This document shows, piece after piece, positions 8,039-18,400 of a stretch of DNA of 64,000 nucleotides. Below the pieces are notes generated by a model. The model was not told where the DNA came from. It did no database searches and saw nothing but the letters and a program-made list of their open reading frames with translations. Source of the stretch: Poriferisodalis sp965214215 (GTDB taxonomy: Bacteria > Actinomycetota > Acidimicrobiia > Acidimicrobiales > Poriferisodalaceae); the NCBI RefSeq assembly GCF_965214215.1, contig NZ_CBDCBD010000002.1, positions 434,001-498,000 of the forward strand, read 5' to 3'. Position 1 is the first letter of the stretch. Every line of letters starts with the position of its first letter. Made by a program: the position numbers and the translations under genes.

Positions 8039-9433
8039 TCAGAACTCTGCTCCCCAGTCGTGCTGTTCGAGCATCTGGCGGATGTGGCCCAGGAATCCTG
8101 CGGCGTAGCTGCCGTCGAACGCACGATGATCCCAGCCCATCGCCAGGTGACCGACCGAGTGCGCGACGATGCTCTCGTTGCCGAACCGGTCCGTGACGAC
8201 GACTGGCCGTCTGGCGACGCCGTCGGTCGAGAGCACGGCCACCTGGGGCTGGTTGATGATGGCCGCTGTCGTGTAGGTGCCAAACGATCCGTTATTGGAG
8301 ATGGTGAACGTTCCGCCGGTGATGTCGTCGGGCGTCAGGCGTCGCTCCCGGGCGCGTGCAGCGAACTCGTTCATGGTGCGAGCGACCCCGCGCAAGCTGA
8401 ACGAGTCAGCATCGCGCAGCACCGGCACGATCAACCCGTCGTAGTCGAGGTCGACCGCGACGCCGACGTTGCGGCTGCGCCAGAGGCGCAGGCCTCCGTC
8501 CTCCACCGATGCGTTCAGCCGCGGCCATTGAGCTAAGGCATCCGCGACTGCGACCACGATGAACGGCAGATAGGTGAGGCTGAAGCCTTCCGATGCCCGC
8601 CACGCCTCGCGGTGCGCTCTGCGCACTTGCTCCACGTTCTCATAGTCGACCTCAACGACGGTGAGGGCGTGCGGCGAGGTGGCCACGGAGTTCACCATGT
8701 GCTCGCCCGTGCGGCGGCGGATGTTGTTGAACGATTCGAAGCGCGAGTCGCCGTCGGTCCAATCAGCAGCGGCCGCGGCGGCGACCGGTGCAGGCACCGA
8801 CGGCGCGCTCGGTGCTAACGGACGTTCGCCTGCCGCCGGACTCGCCGGCGACGTTGCCGGAGCTGCGCTTGCTGCGGCAGCGCGTTGCCGTTCGTCGATG
8901 GCGTTGAGCACATCGGATCGCGTGATGCGGCCGCCGACCCCGGTTCCCACGAGCGCGGCGGGGTCCAGGCCGTGCTCCCGCACCAGACGCCGGACGACGG
9001 GCGAAAGCAAATGACTGCCGTGGTCGGTCGCCGGCCCGTTCGCCGAGCCATTGGTCGGCGCAGCGTCGGCAGGCGCACTGGCGGGTGCTACGGCGGGCAC
9101 CGCCGGTGCATCGGTCGGCGCCGGCGCAGCGGCAGGTTCTGGGGGCGCAGCGCTGGGCACTGGGACGGCAGCGTCAGGCGGCGGGGCGACGGCACCTTCA
9201 GGCAGCTCGACGATCGCGAGCACCGTTCCGACGTCCACGGTCTCGCCTTCGGGCACGCGAATCTCGCTGATGACGCCCTCCATCGGCGAGGGAACCTCGC
9301 TGTCCACCTTGTCGGTGGACACCTCGTAGAGCATCTCTCCGACCGCGATCGAGTCGCCCGGGTTCTTGAACCAGCGGGTAATGGTCCCCTCGGTGACCGT
9401 CTCGCCGAGCTGCGGCAGCACCAGATCAGCCAT
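8039..9433 (-). CDS. sucB: Dihydrolipoamide acyltransferase (E2) of a 2-oxoacid dehydrogenase complex
   Basis: 464 residues. A single N-terminal lipoyl domain (residues 1-75) has the modified lysine in STDKVDSEVPS (Lys ~42). An Ala/Pro-rich linker leads to the E3-binding domain (about 140-178, SPVVRRLVREHGLDPAALVG), a second linker and the acyltransferase domain ending in DHRAFDGSYAAGFL with the catalytic His near residue 436. It passes acyl groups from E1 to CoA. Its neighbours on the same strand are lpd upstream and lipB-lipA, its lipoylating enzyme, downstream. In actinobacteria such an E2 can serve both pyruvate and 2-oxoglutarate dehydrogenases; an AceE-type E1 lies at 21571-24273. Confidence 0.92.
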   Translation of the reverse strand: MADLVLPQLGETVTEGTITRWFKNPGDSIAVGEMLYEVSTDKVDSEVPSPMEGVISEIRVPEGETVDVGTVLAIVELPEGAVAPPPDAAVPVPSAAPPEPAAAPAPTDAPAVPAVAPASAPADAAPTNGSANGPATDHGSHLLSPVVRRLVREHGLDPAALVGTGVGGRITRSDVLNAIDERQRAAAASAAPATSPASPAAGERPLAPSAPSVPAPVAAAAAADWTDGDSRFESFNNIRRRTGEHMVNSVATSPHALTVVEVDYENVEQVRRAHREAWRASEGFSLTYLPFIVVAVADALAQWPRLNASVEDGGLRLWRSRNVGVAVDLDYDGLIVPVLRDADSFSLRGVARTMNEFAARARERRLTPDDITGGTFTISNNGSFGTYTTAAIINQPQVAVLSTDGVARRPVVVTDRFGNESIVAHSVGHLAMGWDHRAFDGSYAAGFLGHIRQMLEQHDWGAEF

Positions 9434-9478
9434 GTCGGCTCAGCCTCTCACCTCGGTACACGGCACCGGGTTCCGGGA

Positions 9479-10942
9479 TCATCCGTGCAGACCTCGTCCA
9501 GTGAGCGACAGCATCGTCTCGCCGAACAACTCCGACAGGGTGGGGTGCGGCTGCACCAGGGCCGCCACCTCCGAGACTGTGGCCTCCCAGTTGACCGCCA
9601 GGTAGCCCTGACCCAGCTGCTCGGTGACCCAGGGACCCATCATGTGAACGCCGAGCACGCGCCCGGCGGCGCCGTCGGCCTCACGCTCGGCCACGATCTT
9701 GACGAGCCCCTCGGTGTCGTTGACGATCATCGCCCGCGAGTTTCCGGTGAAGCGATGCTTGGACGTCGCCACATCGAACCCAGCCTCACGAGCCGCCGCC
9801 TCGGTGAGCCCTGCGAACGCCACCTCGGGATGGCAGTAGATCGCCCAGGGCACGTTGCCGTAGTCGACCGGGGCCGGTTCTTCTCCGAGCATGTCCTTCA
9901 CCGCCACGATGGCCTCGGCGAACCCCACATGGGCCAGCTGGGGGGTGTTGATGAGATCGCCGACCGCGTACACACCCGCCATCGACGTGCGGCACAGCTC
10001 GTCGGCGACGACGAAACCGCGTTCGTCGAGCCTGACTTCGGTGTCGTCGAGGCCGAGATGATCGGGGTACGGCCGGCGTCCCACCGACACCACCACGGCG
10101 TCGACGTCCAGCGCAGCTTCCCCGCTGTCGCCACCGGACCGGGGAGCTGTCGTGTACTGCACCGTCGTTCCGCCGCCCGAGGTCGGGGTGTGGCCAGTGA
10201 CCTGACAGCCGGTCAGCACGGTGATGCCGCGCTTGGAGAAAGCCCGAGCCAAGGCCTTGGCAATGTCAGCGTCGACGCCCGGGATGATCTGGGGCGCGTA
10301 CTCAAGCACGGTGACTTCAGCGCCCAGATCGGACAGCATCGAGGCGAATTCGCAGCCGATGGCCCCCCCGCCGATCACGGCCACGCGAGGGGGCACCTCG
10401 TCGAGCGCCAAGACCTCGTCGGAGGTCATGATCAGCGTCCCGTCGCGGTCGAAGCCACCCAGCGTGATCGGAACCGAGCCTGCTGCGAGCAGAACGTGAT
10501 CTCCCTGCAGCCTCAGCGTGTCGGACTCGCCTGCGTCAACCTCGACGGAACGGTCGGCGCACAGCCAGCCCGTCCCCTCATACACGGTCACCTTGCGATG
10601 TCGCAGCAGCCCCTTCACCCCAGTCTCCAGACCGTCCACGATGCGCTGCTTGCGGACTTGTGAGACACCGAAGTCCAGCTCGGGCGGCTCGACGTTGACG
10701 CCGAATTCGGCTGCCTCGCCAACCGTGCGCCACACCGCGGCGGTCTCGAGCAGCTCCTTGGCGGGAATACAACCCCGGTGCAGGCATGTGCCTCCCACCT
10801 TGTCCCGCTCGACCAGCGCAACCTTCATTCCCGCGGCACCGGCGTACAGAGCCGCGCCGTAGCCTGCCGGGCCGCCGCCGATCACAACGAGGTCGTAACG
10901 AACCGGGCCGCTCGCTTCGCCTGAATTCGCTCCATCTTCCAT
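9479..10942 (-). CDS. lpdA: Dihydrolipoamide dehydrogenase (E3)
   Basis: About 487 residues from ATG 10942; a GTG at 10981 would add 13 residues without similarity. It shows the N-terminal FAD-binding motif DLVVIGGGPAGYGAALYA, the redox-active disulfide GGTCLHRGCIPAKELL, the NAD-binding motif VAVIGGGAIGCEFASML, the second FAD motif GVYAVGDLI and the C-terminal active-site region QPHPTLSE with its catalytic His. It re-oxidises dihydrolipoyl groups of E2 using NAD+. It lies 45 bp upstream of the E2 gene on the same strand, in an lpd-E2-lipBA order. Confidence 0.93.
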   Translation of the reverse strand: MEDGANSGEASGPVRYDLVVIGGGPAGYGAALYAGAAGMKVALVERDKVGGTCLHRGCIPAKELLETAAVWRTVGEAAEFGVNVEPPELDFGVSQVRKQRIVDGLETGVKGLLRHRKVTVYEGTGWLCADRSVEVDAGESDTLRLQGDHVLLAAGSVPITLGGFDRDGTLIMTSDEVLALDEVPPRVAVIGGGAIGCEFASMLSDLGAEVTVLEYAPQIIPGVDADIAKALARAFSKRGITVLTGCQVTGHTPTSGGGTTVQYTTAPRSGGDSGEAALDVDAVVVSVGRRPYPDHLGLDDTEVRLDERGFVVADELCRTSMAGVYAVGDLINTPQLAHVGFAEAIVAVKDMLGEEPAPVDYGNVPWAIYCHPEVAFAGLTEAAAREAGFDVATSKHRFTGNSRAMIVNDTEGLVKIVAEREADGAAGRVLGVHMMGPWVTEQLGQGYLAVNWEATVSEVAALVQPHPTLSELFGETMLSLTGRGLHG

Positions 10943-11033
10943 CGCGCGACGAGGGTACGCCTCAGGGCGCGCCCATGGCACCGAGGCGCGCGCAGTCGGG
11001 GCGTTCCAAGCGCGTCACCAGCGGGTCAGCGCA

Positions 11034-11123
11034 TCACAGCCACAGCAGCACCCGGACCGCGAACGCCACCAAGATCAACACTCCAGTGGCGAAAGCCAAA
11101 GCGATCAGCGTCCGGGTGCTCAC
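11034..11123 (-). CDS. 29-residue single-span membrane peptide
   Basis: A GTG-started frame of 29 codons encodes VSTRTLIALAFATGVLILVA and then FAVRVLLWL, which is almost entirely one membrane helix. Its start is preceded by TACATT with a 7-nt spacer, the same leaderless promoter signature found before many genes here, and this is the main evidence that it is real. It is divergent from the thioredoxin lipoprotein gene and downstream of nothing on its own strand. Function unknown. Confidence 0.5.
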   Translation of the reverse strand: MSTRTLIALAFATGVLILVAFAVRVLLWL

Positions 11124-11130
11124 CGAGTCG

Positions 11131-11136
11131 AATGTA
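11131..11136 (-). promoter_or_regulatory. Predicted -10 (TACATT) for the 29-residue peptide
   Basis: TACATT, then 7 nt, then the GTG start at 11123. Fits the leaderless pattern of the window; no clear -35. Confidence 0.5.
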
Positions 11137-11175
11137 ACTCGCGGCAACCCGCATAATCGTCTGGCGGGCCAGCGT

Positions 11176-11181
11176 TAGGCT
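11176..11181 (+). promoter_or_regulatory. Predicted -10 (TAGGCT) for the TlpA-like gene
   Basis: TAGGCT, 7-nt spacer, ATG at 11189. Suggests a leaderless mRNA starting at the ATG. Confidence 0.55.
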
Positions 11182-11188
11182 CGGCGGG

Positions 11189-11818
11189 ATGACGCGCCTG
11201 ATGTCCCGAGCCGCCTCCGTCTTGGTCGCCGGACTGATCGCCGTCGGCGTTCTGGCCGGCTGCGGGAGCGACGACGCCGCTACCTCGCAGCAGCCGAGCG
11301 CGACCGAGCCCAGCGCCGCCACGCCAACCGACGCCCCGGCGCCCACAAGCGCTGCAACTCCGGCTGCCACCTCGGCCGCTGCAAGCGCGACGACTGCCGC
11401 CGCTGCCGCCGAGACCCGAGCAGAGATCTTGCTGCTCGAGGGCGAATTGCTGGACGGGCAGCAATTCGATCTGGCTGCGACGGCCGGCAACGACGTGCTG
11501 CTGTGGTTCTGGGCGCCTTGGTGACCGGCGTGCAACCGTGAAGCGCCTGCGGTCGCAGCGCTGAAGTCAGAGCACGGGGACAGCCTCGTCATGGTGGGCG
11601 TCCCAGGCGGAGACTCACAGGACTCCTACCGGAGCTTCGTGTCCAAGCACCAGCTTGGCGACATCCCGCAAGTCACCAACGCCGACGGCGATCTGTGGGG
11701 CCATTTCGGCGTCAGCTCACAGCCTCGGTGGGTCCTCGTACGGGCTGACGGGTCGGTCGAACGCGGTGGCGGCGCCCCGCCGCCCGACATCGTTCAGGAC
11801 GCGCTCACGCCCGCCTGA
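11189..11818 (+). CDS. TlpA/thioredoxin-like lipoprotein with in-frame TGA at the active-site Cys (candidate selenoprotein)
   Basis: 209 residues if the TGA at 11522-11524 (codon 112) is read through. It starts with a lipoprotein signal (LIAVGVLAGC) and an Ala/Thr/Ser/Pro-rich linker (about 30-75), then a thioredoxin-like fold. The active site reads FWAPW-TGA-PACNREAP, where a normal TlpA protein has WAPWCxxC, so TGA stands exactly at the first redox Cys. The frame then stays open for 97 more codons and carries the rest of the fold (MVGVPGG, SYRSFVSKHQL, SQPRWVLVRADGSV). A hairpin just after the TGA resembles a bacterial SECIS element. If selenocysteine is inserted, this is an envelope thiol-disulfide reductase with a Sec-x-x-Cys site. 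The alternative is a single nonsense mutation that would end the protein at 111 residues. The SRPBCC gene follows 8 bp later. Confidence 0.7.
11541..11562 (+). promoter_or_regulatory. Candidate bacterial SECIS hairpin
   Basis: Paired arms AGCG (11542-11545) and CGCT (11559-11562), one bulged C, then arms CTGC (11547-11550) and GCAG (11555-11558) closing a GGTC loop (11551-11554). The loop begins 27 nt after the TGA. In E. coli fdhF the selenocysteine element likewise has a short stem with a single bulged base and a GGUC apical loop; there the bulge is U, here C. Confidence 0.55.
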
Positions 11819-11826
11819 GGGAGGCC

Positions 11827-12285
11827 ATGGCCAAATCACGGCAACGCAGCGTCAGCGTCGAGCGGCTGATCGACGCGCCCGCAGAACGCATCTTCGCCGT
11901 GCTGGCCGATCCGAGCCGCCATTGCGAGATCGACGGCTCCGGAACGCTGAACCGCCTGACCACCAGCAGCGCTCCGCTGGCGCTCGGCAGCACGTTCTCG
12001 ATGCGCATCAAGGGCGGCATCGCCTACACCGTGAAGAACCGGGTGCTGGAGTTCGAGGAGAATCGGCTGATCACCTGGGCGCACTGGCAAGGCCAACGCT
12101 GGAGCTACCGGCTCGAGCCCCAGCCCGACGGCGGAACGCTCGTGCGTGAGACCTTCAATTGGTCCACTGCGAAGCTGCCGCGAAGCATTGAGCTCCTCGG
12201 AGCTCACCGCAAGAACGTGCCGTCGATGGAAAAGACGCTCGAACGACTGGCTGCACTCGTCGAGACCGCCCACGAACACCGATAA
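11827..12285 (+). CDS. SRPBCC-superfamily (polyketide cyclase/START-like) protein
   Basis: 152 residues. The opening SVERLIDAPAERIFAVLADP is the typical first strand and helix of SRPBCC proteins, followed by GTFSMRIKG-like strands and a C-terminal amphipathic helix (MEKTLERLAALVETA). Such proteins bind hydrophobic ligands in a deep pocket; the ligand cannot be read from the sequence. A GGGAGG ribosome-binding site precedes the ATG, and the gene starts 8 bp after the thioredoxin-like gene, so both are likely co-transcribed. Confidence 0.8.
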   Translation: MAKSRQRSVSVERLIDAPAERIFAVLADPSRHCEIDGSGTLNRLTTSSAPLALGSTFSMRIKGGIAYTVKNRVLEFEENRLITWAHWQGQRWSYRLEPQPDGGTLVRETFNWSTAKLPRSIELLGAHRKNVPSMEKTLERLAALVETAHEHR

Positions 12286-12498
12286 CCCAGGTCTGCCGAT
12301 GGGGCGAATCGGCCTATCCGGTGTTCTGCGATGCGCCAGGACATCACCAAACCAGCCCAAAGCACTTGCCTGCGATCGCGCTCCAGCAGATCAAGGGGGT
12401 GCCACAGAAACCGAAACTGACTGAAACAGTGTGCAATTACCCCTTGCATTTGCCCTTGTTGACCGGTATCCAATCGGGCGGTGCCTCCCCCCAGCACC

Positions 12499-15400
12499 AT
12501 GGTGCTACCACGCCGTCAAACGGTATGCCGCCACGCCTTGTCGGCGATTCTTGCAGTCGCGCTGGGCACCGTGGCGACTTTCGCCCTGCTAGCGCCACCG
12601 GTCTCATCGAGCACCCCGCCGCTCGGTCCCTGTGACGACGGCTGGGTCGCGCCCACTCCCACCAATATCTCGGTGACTAGCGTCCCGATCACGGTCGACT
12701 CGACCACCGCCGACTATTTCGTGTTGTACTTGAAGTCGCAGCCGATTCTGGTCAAGCGCGGTGAGCACGGCACGACCACTCTGCCCGACAACCTCGGAAC
12801 GCTGTCCGCTGAGAAGTACCTCGTGGAGAAGTACTCTGTCGCGCAGCCGGGAGACCTCGACGGCGATTGTGTAGACGACATCACGGAACTGGCGGACCTC
12901 GGAAAATACAATCCCATCAACCCGGCAAAGACTATCGATATCGTCAATGGCGCAGTCGCGATTGACTCCCGAGCCGCATTCCAGACATTGTCATTCAAGG
13001 GTAGTACAGGGGTCAGGGGATTAGAGCATCTTGACGGCCTGGAGTTCGTCAAGTTCGAGGTCAGAGGCCTTGGCACCGACACTCAGACCACATACTTCAT
13101 CAATTCGAACACACACAAGATGCACACGAGCTTCGACCAGGCCGTTGGCTTGTCGGTCAGTCGACCTACAGCCATTGGTAAGGGCACGATTGTCTATTAT
13201 CCCAACGTGATCTCGTCAGACGGAACATTGGGACTCTATGCCTTTCAGTTTGATCCCTGGAATTCTGTATCCTTCAGTTTTGTCGAAAACCTGCATCAGC
13301 TCCTAGCCGCTAGTATGCCATTCCTAGACAACAACTTCTATTATCACCCGTTCACAAAGGGGCAACTCGACCTTTACAAATCGGGCAAGTCCAAGTATGA
13401 CAGCTCCCGCGTTGGTGTGCTATTGGATGAAGACATCGCTCCTGATATAGACTTCATCCCGCTGAACCAAGCCGAAGGATACGGCCGCCTGCGATTGATG
13501 GAGGAGGGTGAACGTCCCAGCCCCTTTGATATAGCCATCTATGACACGCTGCCCAATGATCTGCCTCGCGTGGCTGGAACCATAACCACCGTACCGCAAA
13601 CGCCGCTGTCTCATGTCAACTTACGGGCTATCCAAAATGGTCTGCCGAATGCCTTCATTCGCGACGCCTTGTCGACCGATACCGTCACCTCCTTGATCGG
13701 CAGCTACGTATATTTTGCTGTCGGTGCCGAGGGATACACGCTACGCGCAGCCACGAAGGCAGATGTAGATAAGCATTTCGAAGACCTTCGTCCTAAGCAG
13801 ACGCAGACACTGCAGCGAGACCTGACGAAGACAACTATCACTTCACTGGCGAGCGTGAACTTCGCTGACTGGAACGCGTTCGGCGTCAAGGCGGCCAATG
13901 TAGCGGAGTTGACCAAGTTGTCGTTGCCCACTGGCACAACGCCAGTCGGGTATGCCGTCCCATTCTACTTCTACGACGAGTTCATGAAGCAGGCAACCGT
14001 CGGGACTGAGACGATTCTTGGGAAGAAGAAGGCGCCGGCTGCGGAGAAGATCACTCTCTCAGCTGAGACGACATTAGACCAAGCAGTGTCGGCGATGCTC
14101 GCGCATTCGTACTTCCAGAGCGATTCTGACATTCAGGAGGAGATGCTCGACGACTTGCGCAAAGCCATCAAGAACGCTACCTCGCCTGCATGGGTCGTCC
14201 AAGCGCTGAACGCGCTGCACGGCAATTATCCCGACGGCCAGTCCCTGCGCTACCGGTCCAGCACCAACAACGAGGACCTACCGTCGTTCAACGGCGCCGG
14301 CCTGTATGACTCCAAGACACAGGACCCGGACGAGACCACCGCAGACGGCATCGACAAGTCCATCAAAGCAGTCTGGGCCAGTCTCTGGAACCACCGCGCC
14401 TTCCTGGAGCGAGACTTCCATCGCGTCGATCACAGCACCGTCGCCATGGGCGTTCTGGTGCATCCGAACTACTCAGATGAACGGGTCAACGGTGTCGCCG
14501 TCAGCTATGACCCGATCACCCTCCAGGACAACGCTCATTACGTCAACTCCCAAGTTGGCGAGGACCTAGTCACCAACCCGGAGGCCTACTCCCAGCCCGA
14601 GCAGCTGCTGCTTGGAGCTGGTGGCTCAGCGACGGTGCTGTCACGCTCCAATTTGACATCGTCGAATCAGCTGCTGATGAGCGCTGCGCAGATGACCCAG
14701 CTGCGCAGCAACCTCGACACGATCCATAATCGTTTCAAGACTCTCTATCAGGTTCAGGACGGCGACGACTTCGCCATCGAGATCGAGTTCAAGATCACGG
14801 CGGCAAACCAGCTCGCCATCAAGCAGGCACGGCCCTGGATCTTCCCCGAACCGTTAGTGATTCCAAGCCCTGAAGTGAGCCTTGCTCTCGGTTCAGCCCA
14901 GGTCACGGAGGGCGAGTCACTGGAGCTCACGGTGACTCGAAGCGGCGGCATCCAGTCGACACCGCTCACAGTGAACCTTGCCTGGAGCGAGACCGGGGCG
15001 GCGCTGAAGAGCAAGCCAGCCGCCGTGACGATCCCTGGCAATCAGACGAGCGCCAGCGTCACCGTCAGAACTGACGATGATCAAGAAGACGAGCATGACA
15101 GCGTCGCGAAGGTCAGCATCAGCGCTGACAGCGCCTACACGATCGGCGCGGCGGGCTCGGCGTCAGCAACCATCGCCGATGACGACCAGCCGATGATCGG
15201 AGTGCGTGGTGATGCCAGCACGGTCACGGAGGGCTCGTCGGTCGGCTTCACGTTCACCCGGTCAGGCAGCGTGCTCGAGCAAGCGCTCACGGTAAGCGTC
15301 ACCATCACCGAGTCAGGGAGTCGGCTGCAGGGCACCGCGCCGACAGCCGTCACCTTCGCGGCCAACAGCGCGTCTGCTGCCATATCGCTGCCGACCTCTG

Positions 15401-18400
15401 ATGACTCGGTCCGGACGAACCCAAGCGTTGTCACGGTCCAGATCGACGCGGGCAGCGACTACGGCATCAACGGGTCAGGCCAAGCCAAGGTGACGATCGA
15501 GGATGACGAAATGCCGCCCCCCGATCTGCTATTCGACTTCAACCATGCACCGCCCGAAAAGAAGACCTACATCTTGTCGGTCAACAACAGAGGCAACGGC
15601 GGCGACATCACCTACAAGATCGCCGGGCCTGACGCCAGCTACTTCACCGACTACACCTTTGCCCGTCTCCTAGTTATGGACGCACGGCAGTACAACCATG
15701 CAGCTGACGCAAACCACGACGGGGTCTACGAGATTGACCTCACAGCCTCGGACACCCGCGGCGGAACCACGACGGAGAGACTGCGTTTCACCGTGGTCAA
15801 TGACAGTCTCATTGAGCGGGCGAAGCAGCGATGGGACCAACTCAGCGAGGACCAGCGCGTAACGCTTCTCCCGGAGGTCGAGGCCGACGGACTCAAGCCC
15901 GAATTCGCGAGTCTCACAGACGACGTGCGGGCGAGAGTGCTGCGACTCGCCCGTCAGCAGCTACTGCCTTCACCAGGCCCCACCATCAGCGTTGCTGGCG
16001 GCAGCGGCGTGACCGAGGGCAGCGACGCCACGTTCACGGTCACTGCTGTTCCGTCGCCGACCACAGCGTTGTCGGTGAGTGTCACGGTGTCACAAAGCGG
16101 CGACTACGGCGCCTCCACTGGCGCGCAGACCGTGAGCATCCCCACGTCGGGCACCTACACGCTGACGGTGCCCACGTCCGGCGACAGCACCGATGAGCCC
16201 GACGGCTCAGTCACCGCCACGCTGAACTCCGGCACGGGCTACACCGTGTCGACCACGAACGGCGCCGCGACGGTCGCCGTGGCCGACGACGATGATCCAC
16301 CGCCGGCAACACCGGTCATCACCATCGCCGCGGGTTCAGCAGTGACCGAGGGCAGCGACGCGACGTTCACCGTGACCGCCAGCCCCAATCCGGCTTCGGC
16401 GTTGACTGTCAACGTCACCGTGTCGCAGACGGGAAGCTTCGCTGCGACGACCGGCGCAGACACCGTCACGATCCCGACCACAGGCTCCGCCACGTTCACC
16501 GTCAGCACAACCAACGACACCACCGATGAGGCCGACGGCTCAGTCACCGCCACGGTCAACACAGGCACGGGTTACACGGTGTCGTCGTCTTCGGGTACGG
16601 CGTCGGTGGCTGTGTCTGATGATGACGACCCGCTGCCTCCGCCGCCTGCGGATTGTGTTTCCGATGAGACGTTGGAGTCGGCGCGGGACCATTACAACCT
16701 GCACCGTGATCGCGCTCCTGGTTATGGCCGCAACTGGCGTCGGGTGCTGATCGCGTTCGGCGATGTGGCCGACGATCAGTTGACTGCGTTCACTGCGGCT
16801 GAGGCGCTTGAGGGTGAGCAGCGATGGTTCGGGTGGAAGCCGTTCCGCGAAGCGTTGGAATGCATCGAGGCCGCCCGCCAGACCCCGCCTGCCGAACTGG
16901 AGATCAGCATCGTCGCGGGTAGCGATGTCGCTGAAGGGACTGCTGCGACTTTCGTGCTCACCGCCAGCCCTACGCCGGCGTCAGCTCTGTCGGTCAGCGT
17001 GACTGTGTCGCAGTCAGGCAATTTCGGTGCGGCGGCCGGGTCGCGGACGGTGACGATCCCCACCACGGGCACCTTCACGCTGACCGTGGACACCACTGGC
17101 GACAGCATCGACGAGGCCGACGGGTCGGTCACCGCCACGATCGACACAGGCACCGGCTACACAGTGTCATCTTCAGCCGGTTCAGCGACGGTTGCGGTCG
17201 CAGACGATGACGACCCCGCACCGCCGCCGCCTCCGCCGGCTGACCCGGAGATCAGCATCACGGCGGGCAGCGGCGTGACCGAGGGTTCGGCGGCGTCGTT
17301 CACGCTCACCGCGTCACCGGCGCCGAAGGCTGCTTTGTCGGTCAGCGTCACCGTCGCTCAGAGCGGCAGCTTCGGCGTGTCCACCGGAGCGCGCGCGGTG
17401 ACCATCCCGGCCGGCGGGAGCTACACGCTGACGGTCGCTACCGCCGATGACAGCGCAGACGAGGCCGACGGGTCGGTCACCGCCACGATCAGCGACGGCG
17501 CCGGCTACACCGTGTCGTCTGCCAATAGCAGCGCCGCGGTCGCTGTGGCCGACGACGACGTGCCCCAGATCAGCATCGCGGCGGGCAGCGATGTCACTGA
17601 GGGGACCGCGGCGACGTTCACCGTCGCGGCCAGCCCTGTTCCCGCGGCGAGTCTCGTTGTCAGCGTGACCGTGTCCCAAAGCGGCAACTTCGCTACTACC
17701 GGTGTGCGAACGTTCACGATCCCGACGACTGGTAGCGCGACGTTCACCGTCGTCACCACTGACGACACAATCGACGAGGCCGACGGGTCGGTCACCGCGA
17801 CAGTGGGCAGCGGCACCGGCTACACCGTGTCAGCGACCCAGAGCGCTGCGACGGTGGCGGTGTCCGATGACGACGACCCGCCTCCGCCTTCGAATTGTGT
17901 GTCTGATGAGACGCTGGAATCGGCGCGGAACTACTACGACCTGCATCGTGATCGCGAGCCTGGTTATGGCCGTAACTGGCGTCGGGTGCTGGTGGCGTTC
18001 GGTGATGTGGTCGATGATCAGTTGACTGCTATGACTGCGGCTGAGGCGCTCGAGCGCGAGCAGCTGTGGTTCGGATGGCGGCCGTTCCGAGAGGCGCTGG
18101 AGTGCATCGAGACAGCCCGCCAGACCCCGCCCCCGCCTGCCGAACCCGAGATCAGCATTGCTGCGGGCGGCGGTGTGACTGAGGGCTCTTCGGCGTCGTT
18201 CACGCTGACCGCGTCACCGGTGCCGGCGGCTGCTTTGTCGGTGGAGGTGTCGGTGTCGCAGTCAGGCGATTTCGGTGTCACGACCGGGTCGCGGACGGTG
18301 ACGATCCCCACCACGGGCAGCTACACGCTGACGGTGGACACCACCGGTGACAGCACCGACGAGGCCGACGGGTCGGTGACCGTGTCGGTGGACACCGGCA

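Noticed and set aside
8885..10663. 592-codon plus-strand frame across sucB and lpdA
   Set aside because: Spans two convincing minus-strand genes and the gap between them; no recognisable domain.
9479..10942. Unusual disulfide motif GGTCLHRGCIPAK in lpdA
   Set aside because: His in place of Asn is common in actinobacterial dihydrolipoamide dehydrogenases, so it is not an anomaly.
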